NCBI GenBank assembly: GCA_934569225.1
Contig: CAKTKC010000004.1
Span: 1 to 64,000, forward strand
Reading direction: 5' to 3'
DNA: 64,000 nucleotides
From: an uncultured Oscillospiraceae bacterium
GTDB lineage: Bacteria > Bacillota > Clostridia > Oscillospirales > Oscillospiraceae
This document shows positions 31,945-40,290 of the stretch, in pieces; within the stretch, counting starts at the first letter, position 1, and each line of letters begins with the position of its first letter. A program made the position numbers and the translations under genes. Under the pieces are notes generated by a model, which saw nothing but the letters and a program-made list of their open reading frames with translations, searched no databases and was not told the origin of the DNA.

Positions 31945-33245
31945 ATCGATTTACCAAGAAAAATTTACATAATATCCGGCAGACATTTGAAGAAAAAACC
32001 GGTGTGAATCTGAATGAGGGACGTCCGGCGTCTCCGAAGAAAACAACATATCTGCTGTTGGCGGCGGCGCTCTGTGCGCTTCTGCTGGCCTCCTGCGCCC
32101 GGACGCTGTTTTCGGGGCTTAGCGGGGACGATCTGTCTCTGGGCGGAACCTATCTTGGGGACGGGATCGTATCCATAGAGGTGGTGAACCGGTCTGATAA
32201 GTCGCTGGAATTCCAGAAGCAGGTGAAGCTCATGGGCTGGCGGAACGGGGAAGTGGAGCCTTTGCCCGGAGGAACGGTGCGCGTCGAGAATACCCGCTTC
32301 CCGGCGCATTCCGGCGGCACCATGCTGGTGGATTTGTCGGAAGCCTACGACATCAGGGCACTGGAAAACGGCACGTGGGGAACGCGGGATGAGACCGGCT
32401 ACTATCTGGTTCTGACAAATCATGATTTCCTGTTCGGCCACGACTGGATGTGTTTCTTCCACTTTTCTGAGCCTGAGGAAGAAACGGCGCCAACAGAGCC
32501 GGAAACGCCGCCCGAACCTGCACCGGCACAGAATCTGGACGGCATTACCGACGATCTGAAATCCTACTTTGAGGACACCTATCTGGACGAACCGCCGGCA
32601 ATGACACAGGCGCATTTTGCATATCAGCAGAAGGTGCAGGAGCTTCTGGCGCAAACGAATGGGACGCTCGTTCACCCGGTCGATCCCTATGTTTTCGTCC
32701 AGACGCCCCGGGAACAGGTGTTCGACGAGACGCTGCCCATGGACATTCAGTATCAGGTGGTGATTCAGCAATACCATTCCCTTGACGCATTCAACCGGAT
32801 GGTTAGCGCGGCGTTTTCCGGAACGGGCAGCGACCAGTCCCTGCAAATCATGGCGGCGCTCCCGGAATATCAGGGGCAGACGGACGGCGGGCAGTGCATC
32901 CCGGTGGTTTACCTGTTCGTGTACGAGCGCGCCGCGCTGACGGGGGAGAACCCGTATGCGTTCATCTATGGAAACATCATCCCGTTTTCCCGGATGGATA
33001 AGGACAAGGTGTATGAAGATGACCGGTACGTGATCTACGACATGACCGACCTGTTCTACACCGATCTGGACGCGTATCTGGACGACTTCGTGGGCGTTAT
33101 GAAGGGCAGGGTCAGTCTGTACTTTGACGAACAGATTCGCCGCCGGGTGCATAACGTGTACGATTATTTCCGGGACGCGCAAACCCTTTCCGGGCAGATC
33201 GAAAATCATCAGGCGGAAATGGAGACCATGGGGCATAACGGATAA
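31941..33245 (+). CDS. Probable membrane anti-sigma factor for the adjacent ECF sigma
   Basis: 434 aa. A short basic cytoplasmic N-terminus of about 32 residues is followed by one membrane helix (TTYLLLAAALCALLLASCA) and a large extracytoplasmic part: a beta-rich region (about 65-175), a Glu/Pro linker (PEEETAPTEPETPPEPAPAQ) and a mixed C-terminal domain (about 200-430). The cytoplasmic segment is too short for a classical ZAS domain and has no HxxxCxxC motif. The anti-sigma role is inferred from the ATGA overlap with the sigma gene and from topology. The ligand sensed is unknown. Confidence 0.65.
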   Translation: MNRFTKKNLHNIRQTFEEKTGVNLNEGRPASPKKTTYLLLAAALCALLLASCARTLFSGLSGDDLSLGGTYLGDGIVSIEVVNRSDKSLEFQKQVKLMGWRNGEVEPLPGGTVRVENTRFPAHSGGTMLVDLSEAYDIRALENGTWGTRDETGYYLVLTNHDFLFGHDWMCFFHFSEPEEETAPTEPETPPEPAPAQNLDGITDDLKSYFEDTYLDEPPAMTQAHFAYQQKVQELLAQTNGTLVHPVDPYVFVQTPREQVFDETLPMDIQYQVVIQQYHSLDAFNRMVSAAFSGTGSDQSLQIMAALPEYQGQTDGGQCIPVVYLFVYERAALTGENPYAFIYGNIIPFSRMDKDKVYEDDRYVIYDMTDLFYTDLDAYLDDFVGVMKGRVSLYFDEQIRRRVHNVYDYFRDAQTLSGQIENHQAEMETMGHNG

Positions 33246-33251
33246 CAAATG

Positions 33252-33290
33252 ATCCCGGCGCTTTTTGCGCCGGGATGTTGCTATTTTTTC
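33252..33290. terminator. Convergent terminator between the anti-sigma gene and trmO
   Basis: ATCCCGGCGC (33252-33261) pairs perfectly with GCGCCGGGAT (33267-33276) around TTTTT. On the + strand it is followed by GTTGCTATTTTTTC. Confidence 0.7.
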
Positions 33291-33967
33291 AGAACTTCCC
33301 TCACGGTCAGAACATTTTCCTTCACGGTGAAGCGAATATCGTACCCGGCGAAGGACAGACCGTAGACGCGCTCCGGGCTTCGCTGATAGGAGGGGCGGGG
33401 GTCGTGGGACAGAACGCCGATGGCGGCGTCCCGCTTGTCCTCCGGGAGCAGGGACAGAAGCGCGGGCGGGAAGCTGACGTTCAGCAGGAAGTCCCCGGCG
33501 GTGTCCGTGAAGCCGCCGGTGGCGTCCGGGTGGCAGTCGCCGTAGGGAATGTAGGGCTTGATGTCGAAAATCGGGGTGCCATCCATCAAATCCGCGCCGC
33601 CCACGTGCAGAACCGTGCCGAATTCCCGGGTCTGCTCCACGCCCAGAAGCCGGACGCTGGACAGCCCCAGATTGTTGGGGCGGAAGGGGGAGCGGGTGGC
33701 GAAGACCCCCATCCGGGTGTTCCCGCCCAGCCTAGGCGGGCGCACGGTGGGAGACCAGCCTTGCCGGACAGCCTCGGAAAACTGCCAGATGATCCACAGA
33801 TGGGAAAAGTCCTCAATGCCCCGCAGAGCGTCGGAATTGCGGAATTCCGGCTCAAAGACGATGGTGGAGCGGAGAGCTTCCACCAGCCCGCTCTGCCGGG
33901 GAATGCCGAATTTGGTGGCAAAGTCGCTGTGCATCCGGGCAATGACCTGAATATTGACCGTATCCAT
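33281..33967 (-). CDS. trmO: tRNA (N6-threonylcarbamoyladenosine-37-N6)-methyltransferase TrmO
   Basis: 228 aa protein of the TsaA/YaeB fold, which methylates t6A37 of tRNA(Thr) using SAM. Signatures: the N-terminal ARMHSDFATKFGIPRQSG, FSHLWIIWQF, and the SAM-site stretch TRSPFRPNNLGLSSVRL, then DGTPIFDIKPYIPYGD. The C-terminal domain is present (PERVYGLSFAGYDIRF). Its ATG shares one base with the stop of the permease gene upstream, so it is the last gene of the metal-transport operon. That link is unusual and may be incidental. Confidence 0.9.
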   Translation of the reverse strand: MDTVNIQVIARMHSDFATKFGIPRQSGLVEALRSTIVFEPEFRNSDALRGIEDFSHLWIIWQFSEAVRQGWSPTVRPPRLGGNTRMGVFATRSPFRPNNLGLSSVRLLGVEQTREFGTVLHVGGADLMDGTPIFDIKPYIPYGDCHPDATGGFTDTAGDFLLNVSFPPALLSLLPEDKRDAAIGVLSHDPRPSYQRSPERVYGLSFAGYDIRFTVKENVLTVREVLKK

Positions 33968-34806
33968 TACGCTCTGACCTTTCTTAAGCAGAAGGTAACC
34001 GCGAAAATCGCGGCAAGCCCCAGACTGATGGCCGCGCCTGCGGAACAGCCGGAATAGTAGGAAACCGTCAGCCCGACGACCCCGGCAAGAAACGCGAACA
34101 GCACAGAAAAACCGTGGTACTGCTTCAAATTCCGGGCGACGTTCCGCGCGGAAGCGCCGGGCAGCACCAGCAGGGAATTGAGAATCAGCAGACCAACGCT
34201 GGAAATGGACAGCGTCACCACCACGGCGATGGCGGCGGTGAACAGCGTCTGAGAAAGTCCCACGGGAATGCCCCGGGAGGACGCCAGCTGGGGGTGAATG
34301 GCGGTGAGGGTCAGGCGGTTGCTGTAGAAAATCCAGAAAACGATCACGGCCAGCAGCACCAGCGCCAGCATTCCGATCTCCCCCGGCGTGACGGAGAGAA
34401 TGTCGCCGATGAGATATTTATTGTACCGGGTAAAGCTGCCGCCGCCCACGGTGGCGACAAAAATGCCCAGCGCCACGGCGGAGCTGGAAAACACGCCGAT
34501 GAGGGTATCCGCCGCCTGATTGGAGCGGCTGCGGACGAAGGAAAACAGCAGGGCAAACACCACGCTGAAGCCAACCGCCGCCCAGATGGGAGCGGCCACG
34601 CCGCAGATAATGCCGATGGCGATGCCCGTAAAGGCGGAATGCCCCAGGGCGTCGGAGAAGAAGCTCATGCGCCCGGTGACGATCATGGTGGAGAGAATGC
34701 CGAACAGCGGCGCCATGAGCAGCAGCGCCAGCAGGGCGTTCTTCATAAAGTCCCAGTGGAGCATTTCAAAGGGAAGCGCGTCCCAGATCGCATACCAGAT
34801 ACTCAT
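33967..34806 (-). CDS. znuB: Zinc/manganese ABC transporter permease (ZnuB type)
   Basis: 279 aa membrane subunit of the ABC-3 family with about eight helices. It carries the family segment MSFFSDALGHSAFTGIAIG, and ALFSFVRSRSNQAADTLIG as the loop that couples to the ATPase. The metal (zinc versus manganese) is not settled by this subunit. It starts at 34806, overlaps the ATPase stop by 4 nt and is itself overlapped by trmO. Confidence 0.88.
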   Translation of the reverse strand: MSIWYAIWDALPFEMLHWDFMKNALLALLLMAPLFGILSTMIVTGRMSFFSDALGHSAFTGIAIGIICGVAAPIWAAVGFSVVFALLFSFVRSRSNQAADTLIGVFSSSAVALGIFVATVGGGSFTRYNKYLIGDILSVTPGEIGMLALVLLAVIVFWIFYSNRLTLTAIHPQLASSRGIPVGLSQTLFTAAIAVVVTLSISSVGLLILNSLLVLPGASARNVARNLKQYHGFSVLFAFLAGVVGLTVSYYSGCSAGAAISLGLAAIFAVTFCLRKVRA

Positions 34807-35555
34807 GCGCGGCCTCCTCTCATGTGGAAGGTGCGGTGGAATTCCTCGGAATCCAGCACGGTCTGCGGGTCGCCCTGAATCAGAACGCCGTGGTCAATGA
34901 GCACCACCTGATCGGCGTACCGGGGCAGCAGGGAAAAATCGTGGGTGGTCATCAGGATGGACAGGTCGTAGTTTTTGCGGATTTCGTCCAGCATGTCCAT
35001 CAGCGTCTCCATGCCCTCCACGTCCACGCCGGAAAGCGGCTCGTCCAGAATGAGAATGTTGGGGATGGGTTCCAGCGCCAGCGCCAGCAGCACCCGCTGC
35101 AATTCACCGCCGGATAGCGTTCCCACCCGCTTGTTGATCAGTTCTTCCCCGTGTACCCGGGAAAGGCATTCCGCCACCGTGTTCTTCATGGCCTTGCCGA
35201 GGCCCAGGAAGGCGGGGCGGCGGCTCATGCAGCAGGCGAACAGGTCGGATACGCTCACCGGGTCGCTGGGATCAAAGGCCGGGCTTTGGGGAACGTAGCC
35301 GATGCGGGGCTTTTTGCTCCGCTGTCCCGGCTCGGAAAAGGCGATCACGCCCTCGTACTCCCGCTGCCCCAGAACGGCTTTCAGGAAGGTGGATTTGCCC
35401 GCGCCGTTGGGGCCGATGATGGCGACCATCTGGCCGCAGTGGACGTGAAGGTTCACGTCCTTCAGAATGCAGTCGGTTCCGATTTTCACGGACATATTCT
35501 CTACCCGAAGGCAGCAGGAATGGCCGCAGGAACCGCCGTGATGTGATAGATTCAT
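34803..35555 (-). CDS. znuC: Zinc/manganese ABC transporter ATPase (ZnuC type)
   Basis: 250 aa. Walker A is IGPNGAGKSTF, the Q-loop YVPQSPAFD, the signature LSGGELQRV, Walker B NILILDEPLSG, and the H-loop TTHDF. The N-terminus is unusual: LSHHGGSCGHSCC, a His/Cys-rich tag that could bind metal and thus sense or buffer the substrate. It overlaps both neighbours by 4 nt in the znuA-znuC-znuB-trmO unit. Confidence 0.9.
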   Translation of the reverse strand: MNLSHHGGSCGHSCCLRVENMSVKIGTDCILKDVNLHVHCGQMVAIIGPNGAGKSTFLKAVLGQREYEGVIAFSEPGQRSKKPRIGYVPQSPAFDPSDPVSVSDLFACCMSRRPAFLGLGKAMKNTVAECLSRVHGEELINKRVGTLSGGELQRVLLALALEPIPNILILDEPLSGVDVEGMETLMDMLDEIRKNYDLSILMTTHDFSLLPRYADQVVLIDHGVLIQGDPQTVLDSEEFHRTFHMRGGRA

Positions 35556-36427
35556 CCCAATGCCTCCTTGATGGTGTCGATGTTGCGGTACATGGCGTCA
35601 AAGTAGCTGTCACCGGACATGGCCATGTCCAGGGAACAAACGGTCACGCCGGTTTCCCGGGAAATGACCCCGGCGGCGGATGTGCTGCCGTTGCGCTCGG
35701 TAAAAATCGCGGGCAGATCGTTCTCACGAACAATGCCGATGAGGTGCTTCAGCTCCTGAGCGGAGGCCTCACTGCCGGATTCTTCCTCCACTGCTTCCAG
35801 AATGGTCAGATCAAACGTCTGGGCAAAATAGGAGAAGCCGTCGTGGAAGGTTACGAGATTCCGACAGTTGAGGTCGGACAGGCTGGCTTTTCCGTAGCTT
35901 TGCAGCGCGTCCAAATCTTCCAGCAGGCCGTCCAGATTTTCGGAAAACACATCCGCGTATTCGGGATACCTCCGGGAAAGCCCCGCGCAGATGTTCCCGG
36001 CCATCCCCTTTGCGTTTTCCGGGGAGAGCCAGATGTGGGGGTCGTCCTCATGGTGATGATCTTCATGATCGTGGTCGTGTTCTTCTTCCATATGCAGAAG
36101 GGCAATGCCATCGGAAGAATCGATGATATCCGAACCGTCCAGAATGCCGTCCAGAAAATCCTCCAGCCCCGCGCCGGAGATGACGACGACCTGGGCGGCC
36201 TCCGCCGCCTTTACCTGACGGACATTCAGGGAGTAGTCGTGCAGACAGGACACGCTTTCGGTCACCAGACGGGTGACGGCGAGGGGCGTATCCGCGCAGA
36301 GCCGGGAGGTAAATTCATACACGGGCAGGGTTGTAGCGGCAATTTGTGCCGGCTGTGCCTGAGACCGGCAGCCGCTGAGCAGCACCAGCAGAGCCAGCAG
36401 AGCCGGGAATAAAAAGGTTTTTCGCAT
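35552..36427 (-). CDS. znuA: Zinc/manganese-binding lipoprotein (ZnuA type)
   Basis: 291 aa solute-binding protein of cluster 9. The lipobox LLSGC places the lipidated Cys at residue 20. The metal site uses His residues of SVSCLHDYSL (the usual loop), HIWLSPEN and TFHDGFSYFAQ, and an acidic residue near the C-terminus (ERNGSTSA). A His/Asp/Glu-rich loop (EEEHDHDHEDHHHEDDPH) is characteristic of zinc-specific members. First gene of the operon; the promoter is unclear and no definite Zur-type palindrome was seen. Confidence 0.9.
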   Translation of the reverse strand: MRKTFLFPALLALLVLLSGCRSQAQPAQIAATTLPVYEFTSRLCADTPLAVTRLVTESVSCLHDYSLNVRQVKAAEAAQVVVISGAGLEDFLDGILDGSDIIDSSDGIALLHMEEEHDHDHEDHHHEDDPHIWLSPENAKGMAGNICAGLSRRYPEYADVFSENLDGLLEDLDALQSYGKASLSDLNCRNLVTFHDGFSYFAQTFDLTILEAVEEESGSEASAQELKHLIGIVRENDLPAIFTERNGSTSAAGVISRETGVTVCSLDMAMSGDSYFDAMYRNIDTIKEALG

Positions 36428-36481
36428 TGACGTTCATCCTTTAACGCATTCATCTGCTTCCATAATATCATCTTTGTCAAG

Positions 36482-36509
36482 AAAAAAGGAGCCTGTTTTC
36501 ACAGGCTCC
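36482..36509 (-). terminator. Terminator of the 76-aa gene
   Basis: On the - strand GGAGCCTGT / ACAGGCTCC is a 9-bp perfect stem with a 4-nt loop followed by TTTTTT. Confidence 0.85.
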
Positions 36510-36527
36510 CCATCGCTATGTATCGTG

Positions 36528-36758
36528 TTAATGCTTCTCCATCCAGTCCTTGACCTTGGTCTTTGCCAGGCGGACAATATCCTCGGCAGGGTAGATGGAA
36601 GTCTCTCCGCCGCCTACGTGCAGGAAGTACAGACCTTCGGGCGTCTGGTACAGATCTTCCTCGTAACCGGCGGGATCGCCCAGCTGGCTGTAGGAATAAG
36701 CCTTGATCAGAGTAGCGGTCTCGGTGTCGTATGTTTTCTTGCAGATGACCTTCTTCAT
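36528..36758 (-). CDS. Small conserved-looking protein, unknown
   Basis: 76 aa (KKTYDTETATLIKAYSYSQLG, TPEGLYFLHVGGGETSIYPAED, ending KVKDWMEKH). The YDTETA start and the aromatic YFLHVGGGE centre resemble small accessory-region proteins of Firmicutes that lack a known function. A complete transcription unit: promoter, AAAGGAGG site and terminator all flank it. Confidence 0.75.
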   Translation of the reverse strand: MKKVICKKTYDTETATLIKAYSYSQLGDPAGYEEDLYQTPEGLYFLHVGGGETSIYPAEDIVRLAKTKVKDWMEKH

Positions 36759-36798
36759 GGAACGAACCTCCTTTACTGTTGAATTCCATACAACTGGT

Positions 36799-36826
36799 AT
36801 TATACAGTTTTTTGTCCAGAAATCAA
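36799..36826 (-). promoter_or_regulatory. sigma-A promoter of the 76-aa gene
   Basis: On the - strand TTGATT, 16-bp spacer, TATAAT, 41 nt before the start codon. Confidence 0.65.
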
Positions 36827-36956
36827 GGGCTTATTCCAATATGTTACAATTTTTGCAAAAAGATTGGAAGGTATACTGTTTTTTTAATACAGTGAAAGCG
36901 TATTTCTATATGCAGATTGCACAATAGAATTTCCTGATTCTGGAAATGCTTCCCGC

Positions 36957-36985
36957 TTGCCCACAGCCTGCTTCGGTGGTATAAT
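36957..36985 (+). promoter_or_regulatory. sigma-A promoter of the GNAT gene
   Basis: TTGCCC, 17-bp spacer, TATAAT, 24 nt before the ATG. The 251-nt gap 36759-37009 holds this and the opposite promoter. Confidence 0.7.
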
Positions 36986-37009
36986 GGGACGAAAAAAGGG
37001 GGCGGAGAA

Positions 37010-37654
37010 ATGAAGGACTTTCCGTGTTTTGCCACAGACGACGGCGTGGCCAGCCTGATCCTGAAAGAAATACCTTATCGGCAGGAAGCCTATATCCGCT
37101 TTCAGGACGTACAGCCGGGGCGGTTCGCGCCCTTTTTGCAGGAGTGCGTTTCCTTCTGCCGCATGGCCGGGGCAGAGAAGATATATGCTCAGGGCCACGA
37201 GGAATTGTCGCAGTATCCGCTGCACGCCGCCGTTTACGAAATGCGGGGAAAAGCGTGGGTGGATACGAAACTGCTGGAAAACATTTTTCCGGTGACGGAA
37301 GCCACGGCGGAAACATGGCGGAAGCTCTGCAACGAGCGGATGCGCGGCGTTGACTGCGCCGCCACCCAGACCGCCGGGGATGAAAAGGAAATTCTGGAAT
37401 CCGGCGGCGCGTATTTTGTCCACAGCGCCGGGGAACTTCTTGGTATTGGCTGGATGAAGGACACCGAACTTCTGGCGGTGTGTTCCGTGAAACCCGGGGC
37501 AGGGGAGCGGGTAATGCACACGCTTATGTCGCTGGTGGAAGGCGCGGGAATGACACTGGAAGTCGCGTCCACCAATGCAAAAGCCATCCGCCTGTATGAA
37601 AAGCTGGGCTTTCTGCGCACGGCGGAGAAAGTGCGCTGGTACCGGGTCGGGTAG
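37010..37654 (+). CDS. GNAT-family N-acetyltransferase
   Basis: 214 aa. The last 80 residues form the GNAT core: GELLGIGWMKDTELLAVCSVKPGAGERVM (the Q/RxxGxG-type acetyl-CoA loop appears as the degenerate KPGAGERV) and the C-terminal LEVASTNAKAIRLYEKLGF, the typical N..A..Y...GF end. The N-terminal 120 residues are a second, degenerate GNAT-like half. The acceptor is not predictable. GGCGGAGAA precedes the ATG. Confidence 0.8.
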   Translation: MKDFPCFATDDGVASLILKEIPYRQEAYIRFQDVQPGRFAPFLQECVSFCRMAGAEKIYAQGHEELSQYPLHAAVYEMRGKAWVDTKLLENIFPVTEATAETWRKLCNERMRGVDCAATQTAGDEKEILESGGAYFVHSAGELLGIGWMKDTELLAVCSVKPGAGERVMHTLMSLVEGAGMTLEVASTNAKAIRLYEKLGFLRTAEKVRWYRVG

Positions 37655-37762
37655 AAATCATGCGGCATCCCGTTTGACACCGGGGATAAAATATGCTATC
37701 GTATAATGGAAAAATAAAGTGGTATTTGTCGGTTGAGAAACCGGCTTCATCGGAGGAAAAGA

Positions 37763-39619
37763 ATGCGGTTTGGGCGAGGATTTATCATATTGCTGTCGCT
37801 GCTGCTTGCGGGGCTGATCCTGCTTGCGTGGCACGAAGAACCGAAACAGGGGACGAGCCTTTCTCTGGAAATTTCCTCCGGCAGCTCGAAGGAGAAGATC
37901 ACCTGCTGGCAGTCGGATTCCGGGGAAAGCTACTTTTTCCTGCCGTCCTACGGGGAGCTGGACGAGGCCAGATTCCGGGTCAGCGGAAAGGGAACGCTGG
38001 CGCTGGACGGCACGGTGCTGACCGACGGCATGTCCTGCGGCGGTTTGGTTCTGGACAAGCCCTACAATCTGACGAACGGGGCGGGGGACAGCATGGGAAG
38101 CGTTACCTTTGTCCGGTCGGGGAATGTGGCGGCCATCTATCTGGACGTGGCTTCCGGCAGCATGGACTATATTCATGAAGATCTTGACCACAGCGAGTCC
38201 GGCCGCATCCGGGTCTACAAGGCCGACGGAAGCCCGGACTATTCCGGGCGGGTCAAATCCATAGGCGGGCGGGGACAGTCCACCTGGGGAGCGGCCAAGA
38301 AGCCCTACAGCGTTACCCTGTCCGACAGGGCTGACCTTCTGGGCATGGGCAAGGCAAAAAAGTGGATCTTGCTGGCGAATGCCTACGATTCCAGTCACCT
38401 GCGCAATAAAATCGTACTGGACGCTTCCGCCGCCGTGGGGCCGCCCTACACGCCGGAATGCCGGTGGGTGGATTTATACCTGAACGGAGAATACGCGGGG
38501 CTGTACCTGCTGACCGAGCGGAACGAGGTGGATTCCCAGCGGGTCGATATTGCGGGAAACGGCAGCTTTCTGGTGTCCAAGGACTGGGAGACCCGCTTTA
38601 TTTCCCGGAAGCGAACCTATTTTACCACGGATTCCCACGCGGCGCTTCGCATTCTGTATGCGGATATTTCCACGGAGGAACTGAAAAGCACATGGCGGTC
38701 GGCGGAAAACTCCATTCTTGCCGAGGACGGCATTGACCCGGTCACGGGAAAGAGCTGGCAGGAATTGATTGACATGGACTCGTGGGTCAGAAGATTTCTG
38801 ATCGAGGAAGTTTTTGCAAACATTGACGCCGGGATACGCAGTCAGGCATTTTTCCGGGACGGTGCGGACGGAAAGATCTGCGCCGGGCCTGTGTGGGACT
38901 ACGATCTTGCGCTGGGGAACAGATATGCGTGGCCGAAGCCAAGCGCGAATATGGCCTTTGCCAGTATCGAAGGCATCTGGGGCTCCGAGTGGTACGCAAA
39001 ACTTTACTTGAAAGAGGTATTTTACAGCCGCCTGACGTCAGTTTATGAAACGGAATTCCGCCCGCTGCTGGACTACATAGTGGGTGAGCAGATCGACCGG
39101 TACGCGGAGGAAATTTCCGCCGCCGCCGCTATGAACCGTCTTCGCTGGGGAACGGGAGACGCCGCATTGGAAGCGAAGTGGATGAAGCATTATCTGTCGG
39201 AGCGTATAGAATTTCTGGACAGCCTGTGGCTGAAAAACGAGCATTACTGCAAAGTCACTGTTTTTCTGGAAGACGGCGTCAGGCTGCGCTATTATGTCTG
39301 CCCCGGAGAGGTCATGCCAGAGCTTCGGGATTACATCAGTACGCCGTTTGTCACCTACGATGGCTGGTATAATAAAAAGACAGAGGAACCGTTTGATTTG
39401 TCCCAGCCCATATGGGAGGACACGGACATCTATCTGAAGTATACCCAGAACCAGCAAGCCGCGGAGGAGGAATACGCCACGGAGGAAGCTTCCATCATCC
39501 GCTACGCACCGCTGGCGGCATTTATGGTGATGGGGGTGCTGATCGTTGCGGTGGACATCTACCGCAGCCGAAAGGAGGGCAGACATGGGAGAACCAAAAC
39601 CGGTCAACTTTCGTCATGA
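37763..39619 (+). CDS. CotH-family kinase, membrane-anchored at both ends
   Basis: 618 aa. An N-terminal membrane helix (about 4-23) and a C-terminal helix (about 583-601, then a basic RSRKEGR tail) enclose an extracellular CotH kinase domain. Kinase signatures are RGQSTWGAAKKPYSVTL (ATP-binding Lys), WILLANAYDSSHLRNK, VDLYLNGEYAGLYLLTERN, and GPVWDYDLALGN (metal-binding DxD). CotH kinases phosphorylate spore-coat proteins in Bacillus; here the context is VTC and DUF4956. ATG 37763 is preferred because GGAGGAAAAG precedes it. TATAAT at 37702 is the likely -10. It overlaps the next start by 35 nt. Confidence 0.85.
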   Translation: MRFGRGFIILLSLLLAGLILLAWHEEPKQGTSLSLEISSGSSKEKITCWQSDSGESYFFLPSYGELDEARFRVSGKGTLALDGTVLTDGMSCGGLVLDKPYNLTNGAGDSMGSVTFVRSGNVAAIYLDVASGSMDYIHEDLDHSESGRIRVYKADGSPDYSGRVKSIGGRGQSTWGAAKKPYSVTLSDRADLLGMGKAKKWILLANAYDSSHLRNKIVLDASAAVGPPYTPECRWVDLYLNGEYAGLYLLTERNEVDSQRVDIAGNGSFLVSKDWETRFISRKRTYFTTDSHAALRILYADISTEELKSTWRSAENSILAEDGIDPVTGKSWQELIDMDSWVRRFLIEEVFANIDAGIRSQAFFRDGADGKICAGPVWDYDLALGNRYAWPKPSANMAFASIEGIWGSEWYAKLYLKEVFYSRLTSVYETEFRPLLDYIVGEQIDRYAEEISAAAAMNRLRWGTGDAALEAKWMKHYLSERIEFLDSLWLKNEHYCKVTVFLEDGVRLRYYVCPGEVMPELRDYISTPFVTYDGWYNKKTEEPFDLSQPIWEDTDIYLKYTQNQQAAEEEYATEEASIIRYAPLAAFMVMGVLIVAVDIYRSRKEGRHGRTKTGQLSS

Positions 39620-40280
39620 GCTGAAATACCTCATCAGCAGCGCGGAGGTGACCATGCTCAGGACCCGGCTGTCGGGGCTGATCTCTCTGGACGCCCACGC
39701 CAAAAACGGACGCTACACCATCCGCAGCCTGTATTTTGACGACTATGACGACCGCTGTCTTCTGGAAAACGAAAACGGCACCGACCCCAGAGAGAAATTC
39801 CGCATCCGCATTTACAACGGCAGCGCCGACCGCATCAGTCTGGAGTGCAAGCGCAAGGAGCGTGGAATGACCCACAAGACGTCCTGCCCGCTGACCCGGG
39901 AGCAGACGGAGCTTCTGATGGCGGGACAGATTCTTCCCAATGTGGCCGACCAGCCGCCCCTGCTCCAAAAGCTCACGGCGCAGATGCTGACCCGCCGCCT
40001 GCGCCCCGTGGTCATCGTGGAGTACGAGCGTATCCCATTTGTTTACAGGAATGGCAATGTCCGCATTACGCTGGACACCAATCTGGTTTCCTCCAGCGAT
40101 GTCAGTCAGTTCCTGCGTGAGCGGATACCCCACCGCCCGGTCATGCCGCTGGGACAGCAGCTTCTGGAGGTCAAATATGATGCCTACCTGCCGGACTTCC
40201 TGTATCAGAGCCTCCAGTTGTCCGACTTAAGGCAGACGGCATATTCCAAATACGCACTGTGCAGAAGATATACAAGATAA
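39585..40280 (+). CDS. VTC-domain protein (polyphosphate-polymerase fold)
   Basis: 231 aa consisting of a single VTC triphosphate-tunnel domain. The tunnel-lining motifs are RHELKYLIS, RSLYFDDYDD, EKFRIRIYN, SLECKRKERG, PVVIVEYERIPF, RITLDTNL and LLEVKYDAYLPD. In yeast Vtc4 this fold makes polyphosphate from ATP. The conserved basic residues are kept, so catalysis is plausible, but the bacterial product is not known from the sequence. ATG 39585 has AAAGGAGGG upstream and overlaps the cotH-like gene by 35 nt; DUF4956 follows 10 nt later. Confidence 0.88.
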   Translation: MGEPKPVNFRHELKYLISSAEVTMLRTRLSGLISLDAHAKNGRYTIRSLYFDDYDDRCLLENENGTDPREKFRIRIYNGSADRISLECKRKERGMTHKTSCPLTREQTELLMAGQILPNVADQPPLLQKLTAQMLTRRLRPVVIVEYERIPFVYRNGNVRITLDTNLVSSSDVSQFLRERIPHRPVMPLGQQLLEVKYDAYLPDFLYQSLQLSDLRQTAYSKYALCRRYTR

Positions 40281-40290
40281 GGAGAGAGTT

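Noticed and set aside
37674..37707. TTGACA and TATAAT as a promoter pair for the CotH-like gene
   Set aside because: Spacing between the two hexamers is 22 bp, outside the usable range; only TATAAT is kept as a likely -10.
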